A stretch of 64,000 bases of DNA from Prorocentrum cordatum (Eukaryota; Sar; Dinophyceae; Prorocentrales; Prorocentraceae), in assembly GCA_963575745.1 (NCBI GenBank), contig CAUYUJ010005002.1, positions 843,479 to 907,478 on the forward strand. The letters are read 5' to 3'. Position 1 is the first letter of the stretch; the number at the start of each line of letters is the position of its first letter. Of the stretch, positions 47,451 to 60,292 are shown in pieces. The notes beneath the pieces are model-generated. The model saw only the letters and a program-made list of their open reading frames with translations, did no database searches and was not told where the DNA came from. The translations under genes were made by a program, and so were the position numbers.

Positions 47451-48440
47451 CCACTTGCGCGTGGATGGGTGGAATGATTGCGCGAGCAGTGGAGGTGACA
47501 TTTTCACGCTCGGCACGGTGAAGTTCACCACGTAGATTGCACCACGTAGCATGCACACCCAAAGGTCAATGACTCACCTCTCGGGTTCCAGGCTGGCAAA
47601 CAATTTTTCTTGATGGTGTACTACGCGTGTTTGCGCAACCGCTTGCCGGAATCAAGCAGAGGGATGAGGACGGGCCTGCCGTGCAAATTTGTACGATCCG
47701 TTCGGCGCGGCCGGTGTTCTCATTTCTCTTTTTTGCATGTATCGGCCGGTCAATTTGAAGCGCTGGCGCCCCGAAGACGCGCTTGTATGAAGCATGGCTG
47801 TGATGTGCTCAACGGGACGACAGAGAAAACGGTTGCTTCAATCATGGGTACGTACACGACCCGCACGAGCGGGCAACGTGTTTGTGCATGCCACTTGGAG
47901 GTTGGATGCACGTGGGCCGCGCTGGTGAAAACCGCTTGTGTGTGTTGTGTGTGTGTGTGCGTGTGTGCGTGTTGGAGGGGGGTAGCCGGGCTTCCTTTTT
48001 CTTCCCCCGCGCACCGCGGCCCGTTTGCATCTAGCGCGCCCCACTGATGCCCAATCGCTGGAGCAGTAACCTTTGCCCAGCCGCCGACGCAAAAAGTGTG
48101 GAGGGGTGGGGCACGCCCGCGCATGAGTGGTTTCGCCTTCGCCGCGTGTCGCTTCGGTGGAGGGTGGCGGAAGTGAGACGGCGGCGGCTCCGCCAACGAA
48201 CGGCCGGCGCACGGCCAGCGGTACGTGGCGGAAGTAACAGTGAGATGTCGGCGTTTGGGCCCAGGGTTTCCAGAATCGGCCAGGTATTCGACCAAGCCAG
48301 TCATCGTGGTCAGCTTCGGGGCGGAGATCATTCCGTATCCAGTCGGTTGGCGCCTGGCCGAGGGGCGTCCAGTTGGCGTGCCTACAGAAGCACGCGGCTT
48401 GCAACCAGACCGAACGGCATGTGCCAGAGCAGGGGGAGCG
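47451..48440. other. No supported gene; short (TG)n at 47938-47972
   Basis: About 1 kb of mixed sequence without a recognised domain. Confidence 0.5.
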
Positions 48441-48447
48441 CGGAGGA

Positions 48448-48575
48448 TGATGATGATGATGATGATGATGAGGAGGAGGAGGAGGAGGAGGAGGAGGAGG
48501 AGGAGGAGGAGGAGGAGGAGGAGGAACAGCAGCAGAAGAGGAGGAGGAGGAGGAGGAGGAGAGGGAAGAGGAGGA
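48448..48575. repeat. (GAT)n then (GGA)n microsatellite
   Basis: Eight GAT units grade into about 55 bp of GGA, then AGCAGC and more GGA. Confidence 0.95.
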
Positions 48576-50519
48576 GCCCGAGGACGTGGAGGCACCAGCA
48601 TATCAGAGAGGATGGGCTTGGCCACCATCCCGCTGCCCTTCCCGCAAAACGCGTTGTGGAACTACGATCCTGCCACCTGCCCCCGCAGGAGTTTAACGAA
48701 AGGACGCGCTTACGGCATTTGCAGGGTTTCCCTTGTCGCCACTTGGGTAAGACACGGAGGAGGGAGTCGGTACTGAGGAAAGGAGAGAGGATATGAGGGA
48801 GGAGGAGGAGGGGGTACGTAGGGGAGAGCATGGAGGGAGGATCAAGGGAGGAAGGGGTAGAAAGGGAAGAAGGATGATAGAGAGAGAGAGAGAACGATGG
48901 AGAAGGAGAGAGAAAACATGAAGGTTGGAGGTCAGCAAGGAGGGAGGGAAGGAAGATTTTTAGATTGCGCATCTGATTCGCCTGGTGACGGTCAGAGAAG
49001 AGCGGCGCTGCAGCTAGCAGACTTAAAAGGCTGCACGGGCACCAAGTGAACAAGTACAGTACAGTACCTCCAACCCATCACCCATGAAATGCACAAACCC
49101 ACCCAGTCCCATAGTATTAGCTGCGCAGCGACTGGATGCGAGGCAGCAATGCGGCACTGGCAAGGCGCGGCCACCGTCGACTGGAGGCATTTGGCACAGA
49201 CAGCTCCTGTGTCCGTACTAAAACTCGAATCTCGCACCGAAGGCAAGGTACATCTCAGCACACAGTTCGGGCTAAACGCCGAGTGCAAGTCCCACCTCCC
49301 AAACCTTAAACAACCCACCAACCTCCACTAGTCATTAAACGCCAGCATGGCTGACTTTTCAACCGTGGTCAGGAGAGAGCGTACAGAACAACAGAGGGGC
49401 GGTCCTGCCACGGTGTTCCCAACTTTCCCTGTCCGCCAGGGCTCGATTCTCTCTGATCACAGCGTTGGAGAGGGAGGGCAAGATAGGGAGAGAGGGCGGC
49501 TGCGTCTGACTCGCTGCAGTCTCTTCCCTGGAAGGAAACATGCCGAGCTGCGCTGCCCATTCGATCCGTCCGACTGGGTCTCGTCTGCCAACGGACCTAG
49601 TGGCACCACTGCCAACTGTCTGAGCTGAAGAGGACTGCACTCTCATCCCTCCTGACGACTCCAAACCTTATCTGCAAGGCAACAGCAAGAAAGGCTGGCG
49701 GCAGGCGAGGGCTGCGGCGTGCAGCCGCATGAGCACCTGGCTGGCGGCCGCGCGGACTGACGGACACTCGGGGGTTCGGTGCCACACGCAACGGGTGTGT
49801 GGTTAGCGACGGTCTACGCTCACCGAGCCCCCTGCCGCTGCCCCCCACGGGCCAAGGGTTGAAGCTTGACATTCGGTCGGTGACAGAAGCAAGAGAGGAG
49901 GAGGCACTCACGGAGGGGAGAGGCGAGGAGGCGCTCGCTGCTACACTGCCGCGCCGCTCGCTGGCGCCGGGGGGCGGGGGCGGCGGGGCGGGCGTGCGGC
50001 GGCGGGGCGGCGGGGCACGCGCGCGCGCCCTGCTCTCTGCTCTCCCCCTCGTCCGCTGCAGCCCCCTAAACCTCATCCTCCACTCCTCCAGGGCGGCACG
50101 AGCCACAGCTGCGGCCTCGCCAGCAACTCAAGCCTGTCTGGCTCTCAGGACACTAGACCGAAGCCTGTCACATCTCACGCCAAGACAGAGCGATGACCGA
50201 CTGACCCATGGGCATACTCCTCTTCCAGAGGGCGCAGGGAAGGAAGAAGGGAGGGAGGAGAGAGAGTGGAGAGTGGAGGATGGATGCGCTGCAGGGTGGG
50301 CGGGGGAAGGGAAGGAAAGGGAGAGGAAGAGGAGGAGGAAGAGGATGAGGAGGAGGAATGATAAGAAGAGGAGTAAGAGGAGGAGAGGGGAGTAATGAGT
50401 AGGGCAAGAGTCATCTCAGGATGCATACACGATGCTTCAATACACCCTCCAATGAACCCTGAGTGTTCATTGTGAGCCAACTCAACCAAGACACCATCGC
50501 GACCGTCATGCCACAGCCC
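48576..50519. other. No supported gene
   Basis: About 1.9 kb. Purine-rich GGGAGG/GAGAGA stretches lie at 48780-48955 and 50235-50400. The last 120 bp may be the 5' UTR of the LINE that follows. No domain was recognised. Confidence 0.5.
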
Positions 50520-53500
50520 AAGACAGCACGTGGTCACTAAGGGTACTTCACAAAATGCACGTTCTCTCAACGATGGCCGCATTGACGAGGTGATCATCGA
50601 GATGGGCACAAAACATGGGTGTTTCATACTATTCAACGAAACCTGGAGGACAGCAGCCTCAGAGATGTGGGAGACTACCGAAGGCCATATTCTCGCCAGA
50701 TCTGGTCATGAGCAGCCTTCTCACGGGGTTGGCGTATTGGTGCGCAAGTGATGGAGCAATCACATCGAACAGGTCCAAGGTGTTAGCGCTAGACTCTCAG
50801 CGCTCCACATACGGCGTGGTTCATTCAAGCTATTGTTAGTCACAGCGTATTCCCCAAACAGGATACAGTGACCAACGCGTGGAGCAACTGTACACTCTGA
50901 TTTCTGCATTGCACGCCGAAGCTCGCGAACACAAACATCATGTCATCGCGGCTGGAGACTTTGATGCGCAAGCTGGACGCCTGGATGCAGTCGGAGCCAT
51001 GCGTCACGACGACGACTCCGACGACGACGACCCTGGGACTGACGTCCGGCACATCACAAATCACGCGTATGCGAAGTGTGATTCGAGAGGGGTTTGGGGA
51101 CGTGCGTGGGCATCTCAATAATGCCATGTTATTACGAACGCTCTTTTCCGCAAGCCAGTGGGGAAGCAAGTCGCGTACACTCACATAATGGTTCCGAGAA
51201 GCAATTCGACTACATCTTGGCGTCCAGGCGCTTATTTCGGCAATGCCGCAACGTGGAGGCGAATAACGCAGTGGACTTAGGTTCAGATCACAAGGCTTTG
51301 GTCGCGCACTTCTGCTTCCATCGACGCGTCTCCACCGACCGGCAGACGCACGACGAGCAGCACCAGCCCACGCACAAATCGCGAAACACGACCACCCGCA
51401 GCTGGGCCAACGTCAACATGGAGGCGTATCACACAACGGCCAAAAGAGGTTATCTCTGCAGCAGACCTACCCCGAGCGCCAGAAGAGCTCGGCAACCAGA
51501 TCAAGACATCCATGTTGGAAGCAACAACAAAAAAATTGTGGAGCCCGCGCAATTGAGACCGCAACTCTCGACCAATATGCGCCTCCAAGCGCTGATCCAG
51601 CAGCGGCACAACATCCCGAATGACAACACACAGTCCCGACGCTGCGTCAGCAAGCAAACCCGACAAGAGCTACGACGGCAAAAACGAGCAACACGACGTG
51701 CGCAGATCAGCACCATATTCGAGGACTGCCGTGGACCCCAGCGCATTACGACAAGTCAGGGCGAAATCGTGCACTTATCACGGAAATGCGCGGCAAGGAC
51801 GACACGAAACACACCAGCAGAGACTAAATTGCGAACGGTGTCGCATATGTCTACGAGCAGTTGTATCACGCCACGCGGCAATCTTCAGCACCTGAGCCTT
51901 CTGACGACACGGTGCCGCATGTTACAGTTCACGGGCTCAACAACAAGGGACTGTCCAACCTCAGACGGGGAAAAGCGCCCAAAACGATTGGCATCAGAGC
52001 CGACATGTTGAAGCACGCCCCCATGGAACTCAAACGAGCCGCACCCCAATTATTCAACACTGTCATAGAAGCTGATGCGCCTACTCCGCAGAGCTGGCAA
52101 CAGACAGTCGCCACAGTAATCCCGAAAGCTGGCGACCTCACGCAACCCCAGAACACCATAGCAACTTGCACCATACACCTGCTCTATACACTTTTCAGCA
52201 AGCTTCTTTACAATAGACTGCAGCCGCTTCTGGACAATCAGCAGCCCCGAGGCCAAGCTGGATTCCGCCCGGGACGTTCGACGCAAGATCACATTTTCAT
52301 GTTCTACATGTTTCGCAAGAGAGCGCGGGAATGGAATCAACCACGTTGGGTAGCAACGCTGGACTTTAAGAAGGCCTTCGACGCGGTTGGGCACGAGAGC
52401 CTCTGGACCGCACTCAAGAGCCAAGGTGGCGTATTAGGCTACATGCACCAACTCTGGAAGATTTTTTCTGACCAAACGGCCACTGTGCGGACAGACGCGA
52501 CCAGCCGCCCATTCAAACTGCAGAAGGGGCCCGAAGCGGGGCGATCCCCTCCGCTCACTACTTTTCAATGCACTTCTTGAACACATCATGCGCCCACTTG
52601 CCGCCACATGGCAGAAGCGCAACCAAGGCGTCTAACTCGGCGTCGCGAACGACTGCTCTCCTCTCACACCAACCTGCGCTTGGCCGACGACGTCCTCCTG
52701 ACAAGCCGCACCTTAATGCGTTTGACGACAATGCTTGAACAAGTGGCCACAGCTGCACAACAACGCGGTCCCCACATCAATCCAGACGAAGCTTCTGACG
52801 AATTTGATTGAGAGGACTGGAAGTGCACGGCAGCACAGGGTGAACAGCAACAGCATGGATATCGCGATTATACCTCACAGAGGGTCAGTCAAGTACGCGG
52901 GGCACCATATCAGCTTCCCCCACGCCATGCACACCGAAGTGCAGCACCAGATCAAGGCAGGTTGGGCAGCCTTCACTGCTCATATACAAGAACTCACAGC
53001 GAAGCACTACCCCTTGAAGCACAGGCTCCGGCTCTTCGAAGGCATTGTCACACCGACGGTATTATACGGGGCGGCCGTTTGGACTCTGACCGAGCCTTTA
53101 CGACAACAGTCACGATGCACCCAACGACGCATGTTACGACTGATGGTCGGCTCTCCGCGACGACGCAGCGCCGCCAACGCGAGACCGGCACCCAGCGCGA
53201 CCAACCAACACACGACGCAAACGACGACTGAACCGCAATCCCACCAAGACGACACGCACGGAGAAGCCAAACGCAATCGCCCGCCAGCTACCCACCCAAA
53301 CGCGGATACTAGCACGGCAAACATCCTCACCACCGACAGCGACAAGGACGTCGCACCAGAGAGCATTGGTTTGAAATCACGGGTCGAATGCATCAAACGC
53401 ACGTCAAGACAAGCAGACAATTGCGTTCACAAGCACAATGTAAGCGATTGGACTATGAGGGAACGGCGAACGGTGTGGACATGTGCCGCGAGAGTGGCTA

Positions 53501-53770
53501 AACAGCCCACTCGAGAATGGTCTCAATGCGTTGTCAACTTGGCACCGAAGCCGCCATGCATCTCAGAAAGGGCACAGAAATCCGGGAGGACAGCAGAAAC
53601 GATGGGGCGATGACGTGCGCGATTTTCTTGTAACCCATGATGCGCAAGAGCGACCCGCCCAGAGCAGCTACGACGTGAACAACACCGATTGGCTCAAACT
53701 GGCGACTGACGAAGCATTTTGGACGAAATTGGAGACGCAATGCGTCATGCGATCCACCCATGGTGCTCCC
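50520..53770 (+). pseudogene. LINE with APE-type endonuclease and reverse transcriptase, multiply frameshifted
   Basis: The order of conserved blocks is intact but spread over all three frames. Endonuclease: NARSLNDGRIDEVI...ILFNETWR (50547-50650), GVGVLVR, VIAAGDFDAQAG (50945-50980), then QFDYILASRR and DLGSDHKALVAHF (51207-51315). RT: PQSWQQTVATVIPKAGD, QPRGQAGFRPGRSTQDHIF (52240-52300), motif A VATLDFKKAFDAVGH (52350-52395), then a frameshift and LLFNALLEHIMRPL (motif B end), then TNLRLADDVLLTS (52660-52700), where the usual F/Y before ADD is Leu. The C-terminal part has VKYAGHHISFPHAMHTEVQH, LFEGIVTPTVLYGAAVWTLT (53031-53090) and GGQQKRWGDDVRDFL. At least five frameshifts or stops make it non-functional. 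It differs from the RT at 2-1903. Confidence 0.9.
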
Positions 53771-53784
53771 GCGGAGCCGCAGCA

Positions 53785-54270
53785 TCCGACTCTTCACTTC
53801 CACCTCCACCTATTGAATTTCAGCGCCGACCAGTTCAGCTCTCCGACCTCCAACCACTAGCATCCGACTCTCCATGTCCACCTTCACCTATCGACCTCCA
53901 GCGATCACCAGCTCAGCACCCCGACCTCCAACCTCTAGCATCCGACCCTCCATTTCCACTTCCGCCAATCGACCTCCAGCGCCCACCAGCTCAGCATTCC
54001 AATTCCAACCTCTAGCATCCGACTCTCCACATCCCCGCCCACCTTCGACCTCCTCCGTCGAGCAGCTCAGCATTCCTACCTCCAACCTCAAGCATCCGAC
54101 TCCCCACGCCCACCGCAACCAATCGACCTCCACCGTCGAGCAGCTCGGCATTCCGACCTCCAACCTCTAGCATCCGACCCTCCACTTCCACCTCCCACTA
54201 TCGACTTGCAGCGTCTATCAGTTCAGCATTCCGACTTCCAACCTTTAGCGTCCGACTTTCCACTTCCACC
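53785..54270 (+). repeat. 78-bp (26-codon) tandem array at the 3' end of the LINE
   Basis: The word AGCATCCGAC recurs at 53859, 53938, 54014, 54091 and 54169 (AGCGTCCGAC at 54247), a period of 76-79 bp, about six units. In frame it encodes PPIDLQRxPAQHxDLQPLAS followed by DxPFPxP. It begins about 30 bp after the last conserved LINE residue and may be the tail of the LINE protein or its 3' UTR. Confidence 0.85.
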
Positions 54271-54497
54271 ACCACCAACGCCAGACACCCAGAATGCAGA
54301 ACGACTTCAGAAACACCACCAAGCTGCTACCGGTTACAACGAAAGGGCGGGAGCCTGTGGCAAGCAATTCGGCGAGGTACGCATCCCCCTGAGCAGGCGC
54401 CCAGCGCGCGCAGTCTCTCATGCGAGACCGTGGCCTCGCCCGCCTCGCCCTTCGGGGGGCCGGGCGCATGTGCGCGCAGGCGTTCCGTTCCGTTTCC

Positions 54498-54683
<186 letters not shown>

Positions 54684-54796
54684 TATTATTATGATTATTA
54701 TTATTTTTCCCATTGCGGGAAGCGTCCCCCGTGAATCACGAGCGTTTGGTGGGCTTGCCACTCGGGCGAGGCCCCTTGTGCATCGGCAGCAGTCCA

Positions 54797-55830
54797 TCAT
54801 GGGCAGATTCGACAGAACCGCCCAGACTCTGCAGTCCTGGGAACCGACCCCAACCTCGGCCAGAGCTGAATTCGACGATCAAGCTCGAACCGAAGATGAC
54901 ATGGCCAACGTTGGGCGATGAGCAGAGGAGCCCGCAGGACGCGGAGGACGTCGGTGGAAAACTTCGAGGGCATCTGCAGCATGGCGATTAACGCCAGGGG
55001 CATGAAGCCATACGAGACAGCTGGGAGCTTATCTACGACAGCATCATCCAATTGCGCCAGGGGCGACGGGCAGTTGTCGGAGAAGTCTGGAGGGGTATCC
55101 ACAAGGAGATCCGAGGGCGGCTTCTGCAGTTCACGTAGATCCCAGGCGAGAAAATCAGGGCGCTCAGGGAGTGGGGCAACCTTGACAAGTCGCCAAGTGA
55201 GGGTTGCCTGGGCTTCGAAGCCCGACGGGGAAGCATCGCCTCGACATTCGGGGGGGCAGGCCCGGCGCGCGCCGAGGCCGAGGGCAACGTGGACTTCGCG
55301 GCGAAGATCGGAAAGAAGTACGGCGCCGCGATCTGGATCGACAAGCGGAACTACCCGAGGCAGGGCGGAGGATTTGAGTGCGGGGCGCCGAAGAGGCAGC
55401 GCGTGAGATCGAACGGGTTGCTCGAGACAGCGAGGCGATGGGCCGCGGCAGTCCCGCAGGGTCCTCCCAGTCCTTTGCAGCCTTTGCAGCGGGCGGTGCC
55501 CGGGCCGATTCGGCCGGAGAAGTGGGCGAGGGCCCTGTGAATTGCCTGCGCCCCCAGGGCGAAGGCATGCCGGTGAGTGGCGCTGTCGAGCAGGCCCCCG
55601 ACCAACCTCCGCCCTGCGGGGCGGAGCTCCCAGGGGCGCCGGGGCGCGGCCGCCCGCTGCGGAAGATCTGGCGCGTAGCGGGCGCGTGCGCGGCGCCCTC
55701 GAGCACCCTCGGAATAATGAAGGACGATCGTATGAAGATGCACGGCGCGGCGGCGCACTGTTGGGCATCAGGGCACGAAGCCGAGGAGAAGGGCGATCGG
55801 GGACCTCGAGCTCCAGGAGGGCATAGGTGA
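54797..55830. other. GC-rich segment open on both strands; no recognised gene
   Basis: A 323-codon frame on the minus strand (55768-54797) and shorter plus-strand frames (for example NVDFAAKIGKKYGAAIWIDK around 55287-55346) overlap. Neither shows a domain I recognise, and in sequence this GC-rich long open frames arise by chance. If real, the minus-strand frame containing ERPDFLAWDLRELQKPPSDL is the better candidate. Confidence 0.25.
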
Positions 55831-56180
55831 CTCCAATCGACCCATCAGCTCCTTAAGGCGTCGGCCAAGGACGACAGCGACGCGCCGGCAACAACGCGGG
55901 AGGCGACTCTTGTCGGAGAGCAAGGGACACGATCGCGAAAGGTCTAGGCAAGGGGGGGCCGGGATCCCTGATTGCCTCTGGATGACCCGCCAGAGGAAAA
56001 TCAGTAATGACGCCAGCCACAAGAGGCCCGGCCAGCAGCGAGGCCCGTTGCCGAGGTTGAGGCGGCAAGCCTGGCTGAGGTCATGACAGACGGAACGTTG
56101 GGTGGCCCCGACGACTGGTCTGCGCGCAAGTATATTGCGCGCCCGACTGAGCTGAAGGAGTGCGAGGGGCATTTTCACAG
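55831..56180. other. No gene seen
   Basis: About 350 bp of GC-rich sequence with no recognised feature. Confidence 0.5.
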
Positions 56181-56759
56181 ATTTGTTCAATATCACCCGC
56201 GGGCGTAAAATGCGAAGCGAAGTGCGCGCGCGCAGTCGCGCGCGCATGCCGGCCTCCTTCAAAAGATCTCAGGCGGCGCAAGGATGTCGAAGTCGAGTGC
56301 CCGGAGAGCATCGAAAGATGATATCGCGGCCGGATTTTTCGGAACACGCCAGCGCTCGCGCTCTTGCGAATTCAAACGAAGAAGCATTAGATGTTTCAGC
56401 ATTTTCAATTTCGACCCAACGCGCCCCTCGCGCGCATGCTCGTCGAAATCGCTCAAACGCCCTTGCGCGCACGCTGCCGCGAGCATCCATTGCGCAAAAT
56501 CGGACGGAGCGCGCGCGCTCGCATCGTCGCGCGCGCATGCCGTAGTCCTTGAAAAACTTCCGGATTCGGGCGGGCTTCAAATTTGAGCGCCCCGAGCACA
56601 AATAAACAACCATTGGTTTCGCAACAGGAGTTTTCAAAATACTGAAAAAACTGGCGCTCGCGCTCTCGACCGTTCAGCATGTTCATCGAATGCTACCGAA
56701 CGCGCCTTCCGCGCGCGCATGGCGAAATCACTCGAACGCCCTTGCGCGCGTGCTGGGGG
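56181..56759 (+). repeat. Degenerate repeat with GCGCGCGCATG and CGAAATC(G/A)CTC words
   Basis: GCGCGCATGCTCGTCGAAAT then CGCTCAAACGCCCTTGCGCG and CGCGCGCATGGCGAAATCAC then TCGAACGCCCTTGCGCGCGT show repeated units about 280 bp apart. The next family follows directly. Confidence 0.7.
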
Positions 56760-57150
56760 GGGGTCACGCAATCCCTTTCATATTGCGCAATGCGGGCCAC
56801 TCGCGCCCATCGGCCGGGCGCGCATGTCGAAATCCCCCTTGAACCTTCGCCGTCGGCACGAGGGCGCCATCATCGTCACCGGCGCAATCAATGTCGGCGC
56901 TGTCAACGGCCTTGCCGTCGTCGTCGTCATCGCGTCGGCCGTTGCCGCCATCGCCATGACACAGCGCGCGCGCCCGCGCGCCAGCGCGGCCTGCGAGACG
57001 CGCTGGGAAGTCCCCGCGTTCAGCGCCACCGCGGCCGCGTCTGTCGCGCCGGACCATTTGGCGGCTCTACGCGCGAGCCTGCGCGCTAGCGCGGCCGTGG
57101 CGACGCGCCAGCCAGCGCCGAGCAGCCATGTCAATCGCCGCAGCATGGGT
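56760..57150 (-). repeat. Dispersed repeat family D, copy 3
   Basis: TTCAGCGCCACCGCGGCCGC, TTGGCGGCTCTACGCGCGAG, GCGCTAGCGCGGCCGTGGCG and ACGCGCCAGCCAGCGCCGAG match 47090-47450 in the same orientation and 22735-23165 inverted. The part ATTGCGCAATGCGGGCCACT then CGCGCCC also has a counterpart at about 23125-23150. Confidence 0.8.
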
Positions 57151-58150
57151 TGCGCAAGCCAAGTTCCGGGCGGGCGGGCGGAGCGACCCCGCGAGCGTGA
57201 GGGGTGGTTGCGCGAGGGGAAGTCCATGAGAATTGCGCCGCTCATATTTTCCTTATTGTTTCCAGCACTTGGGGTCTACCCCGGGTTTACCGACGTTTCT
57301 TGGGTAGTGCGACTTGCATATGGTTCTGTCCCATCGTTAATTTCAGTTCTGCGTTCATCGCATCCCTGGAAGCGCCGCTGTCGACCCCCATCATCCTTGC
57401 CACGTATAAGTATGCGCGCGCACTCGCCCATCACAAACCAGCAGTTTTCAATCATTCTTGTTCGAGACGTATGCGCTGGAACCGTATGGGTTCAAACGTT
57501 GCGCAGTGCGGCCCGCAAGCGAAACGACGAAACGGGGATCGCGATGTGACCCCAGCCAAGAGGCAACTCGATGGGAATACGACGTGATCCTCAATCCAAG
57601 CGGCGCACCGCTGGATCGCGGTACGACCCATCAGCCAAAAGGCGAACCAGGGATCGCGGTACGATCCTAGCATGTCCAGGGATCGCGATTCAAGGCAGCG
57701 TCATGGAATCACACCGTTGCCCATCATTCGCGTAGGCGCCCCTGGGACCACGACGTAGCCCAACCCGCCAATGGATCACCATGTGGTCCAACGGCGAGAG
57801 GAACAGTGGACCCACGAAGCGGCCCACCTCACTCACCAGAGAAACAATTTGGGACGAAGTGAGTGGGCTCTCGTTTTGAACCTGCACTTCGTCGCTGGCA
57901 GCGGCACTGGCAAATCGATATCCCCCGTTGCCCTGTTACCAAAAGAGAAACGGGCCCGATCGTCCTGTTACTTACACAGGGTCGAATAAGCACCGCGCAA
58001 GGTCAGGCCACGTGGGCCCTCCCCGCATGATTCTGCGAGGATTTGGAGGAAGCGTCCTATGATCTACCACCATACGTGTAAGGGTTGCGCAATTTCAGAA
58101 AGGTCGGGCCATGAAGCCTAGTGAGTTTTCAGCGAGAGTTTAGCTGGGAA
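57151..58150. repeat. No gene; GGGATCGCGGTACGA repeats at 57530-57690
   Basis: AACGGGGATCGCGATGTGAC, TGGATCGCGGTACGACCCAT and CAGGGATCGCGGTACGATCC form a short degenerate array. No gene was recognised in the rest. Confidence 0.55.
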
Positions 58151-58485
58151 GCGGAGCCGCCGCCTTTCATCCGTGTAATCGCGTCGTGGAATAGGAGGAA
58201 GTCTCACGCGGGATCCCCATTCCGAAGACATACCAGCCTCCATCGGTGTAGCTCTGGCTAGCCTTTTAAACGAGTTCGCGCGTCGTCAAAACGAGGGCCG
58301 CATTTTGAGAGCGACCTGGCCAGGGTAAGCTCAAGATGCGTCAGCGATGCTGCAAGACATGCTTCCATCCCGAAAAAACCTCCTTCCGTTTAACGGCTGC
58401 GAGCTTTTACAACGAGTGTGCACGGCGCCGACGCGAGGGCCGCATTTTGACAGCGACCAGCCCTCCATCGTTGTGACTGTTAGAC
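58151..58485 (+). repeat. Units of the 85-bp family of 21045-21670
   Basis: CGAGGGCCGCATTTTGAGAG (58302) and GTGTGCACGGCGCCGACGCG then AGGGCCGCATTTTGACAGCG, ACCAGCCCTCCATCG (58417-58472) match the 21-kb consensus. AGGAAGTCTCACGCGGGATC at 58195 resembles the 42.5-kb family, so two families meet here. Confidence 0.75.
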
Positions 58486-58599
58486 GTGTTGGCTCTAGGG
58501 TAGTGAGCTGCATGGAGATCCGAAGCGAAACGCCCAGGCCTCGAATGGCGGTGCGGCATTGGAATTTCTTCATACGGAAGGCGTGCAAGAAAGAGGGAT

Positions 58600-59055
58600 G
58601 GAGGAAGAGAAGGGAAGAAGAGAGACGAGGGCGAGGACGGAGGTGGAGAAGACGGGTGAAGAGGATGATGGGGCGAGGGGGGAGGATCATCACGGCGAGG
58701 ATGAATAGGAAGAGGTGGAGAAAGAGGAGGAGAAAGAGGAGGAGGAGGAGGAGGAGGAGGAGGAGGAGGAAGAGGCGGAGAAGGATATATCGAAGGGGGA
58801 TGAAAATGAGGAGCAGGAGGAGGAGGAGGAGGAGGAGGAAGTTGATGGTGGTGGCTGCGGTGGTGGAGGTGGCTGCGGTGTCGGTTGCTGGCAACCGAAC
58901 TCGCTAATTCATCCGCTTAGAGCCCTGCGGTCCGTCGGTGTGACTAAGATTTCATTATCGCTGCGCGGTGAGGAGGAGAAAGAGAGAGATGAGGAGGAGG
59001 AGAAGAAAGGGATGAGGAGAAAGGGAGGGGGAGGAGGATGAGAAGGAGGAGGAGG
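58600..59055. repeat. GGA/GAAGAG purine-rich sequence
   Basis: GGA arrays at 58735-58775, 58810-58840 and 58970-59055 with a unique segment (58850-58970) between. No gene is supported. Confidence 0.85.
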
Positions 59056-59064
59056 AGGAATGGA

Positions 59065-59236
59065 GGAGGATCCTGCCTCTGGCGCCCTCCGCGGACGGGC
59101 GGCCGGCGGACCTGGAGCCCGAGCGCTACCCGCGCCTGGTGTTGTTGCACGCCCGCTTGCAGGAGGGCATGGCTTTCAGCGCCGGCGACTCAGCGTCGCC
59201 CTCGATTGGCCCGCTCTGGCAGCGAGGCGAGGCGAG
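59065..59236 (+). other. Unique exon-like segment between GGA arrays
   Basis: The frame reading DGRPADLEPERYPRLVLLHA followed by RLQEGMAFSAGDSASPSIGP and LWQRGEA is protein-like and not low complexity, but it has no known domain and no clear splice sites. A copy lacking its central 128 bp is at 60293-60340. Confidence 0.3.
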
Positions 59237-60292
59237 GATGAGGAGGAGGAGGAGGAGGAGGAGGAGGAGGAGGAGGAGGAGGAGGAGAAGGGGGGAGGAG
59301 GAGGAGGAGGAGGAGGAGGAGGGAGGAGGAGGAGGAGGAGAGGAGGAGGAGGAGGAGGAGGAGGAGGAGGAGGAGGAGGGGAGAGGAGGAGGGAGGAGGA
59401 GGGAGGAGGAGGGGGGGAGGTAGGAGGGAGTCGGAGGGATGGGCGCCCCTCTAATTCCACTTTTCAGGATCCCTGTAAGCAGGGTAAACGGCTGGGAGGG
59501 TTGGGGGGCATGGGGGTGGGCAAGCAGCACGGGCACAGCAGCGGGAGCACAAGCAGCTGGAGCCCGCAGTCATCTACCCCGCCGACCAGAGCCCGGGAAA
59601 AACTAGACTCGAGCCCCCCCCTCCTCCTTCTCCTCCTCCTCCTTCTCCTCCTCCTCCTTCCTCCTCCTCGCCGTGAAGAAAGAGCGTCCTGACGGAAAAG
59701 GGTCCTAGACTAGTCTTCACCCCGAGTCGTTTCTGCTACGATCCGGGGTGGTTCGCGGAGGGCCCCAGGAGCCCGAGAATGGCGAAATGGAGGAGGAGGG
59801 AGGAGGAGGAGGAGGAGGAGGAGGAGGAGGAGGTGGACGAGACGAGAAGGACGAGAGGACGAGAGGACGAGGAGGAGGAGGAGGAGGAGGAGGAGGAGGA
59901 GGAGGAGGAGGGGGGGGAGGAGGAGGAGGAGCATGAGGAGGAGGAGGAGGAGGAGGAGGAGGAGGGTGGAAGAGGAGGAGGAGGAGGAGGAGGAGGAGGA
60001 GGAGGAGGAGGAGGAGGAGGTGGACGAGGAGGACGAGGAGGACGAGGAGGAGGAGGAGGAGGAGGAGGAGGAGGAGGAGGAGGAGGAGGAGGAGGAGGAG
60101 GAGGGGGGGGGGAGGAGGGAGGAGGAGGGGAGGAGGGAGGAGGAGGAGGAGGAGGAGGAGGAGGAGGAGGAGGAGGAGTGAAGAGGAGGAGGAGGAGGGA
60201 GGAGGAGGAGGAGGAGGAGGGGGAGGAGGAATGGAGGAATGGAGGAATGGAGGAATGGAGGAATGGAGGAATGGAGGAATGGAGGAATGGCG
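59237..60292. repeat. Long GGA arrays, short CT tract and (GGAATGGA)n
   Basis: GGA dominates 59237-59420 and 59785-60230. Between them 59430-59780 is mostly unique, with a TCC patch at 59620-59670. From 60228 to 60290 the 8-bp unit GGAATGGA is repeated eight times. Poly-Gly/Glu/Pro/Ser frames are artefacts. Confidence 0.9.

Noticed and set aside
48382-49053. Minus-strand Ser/Leu-rich frame resembling a secreted or membrane protein
   Set aside because: Low-complexity translation of purine-rich GGA and GGGAGG sequence on the plus strand.
54797-55768. 323-codon minus-strand frame as a gene
   Set aside because: No domain was recognised, frames overlap on both strands and the GC content makes chance open frames likely; kept only as a low-confidence segment.
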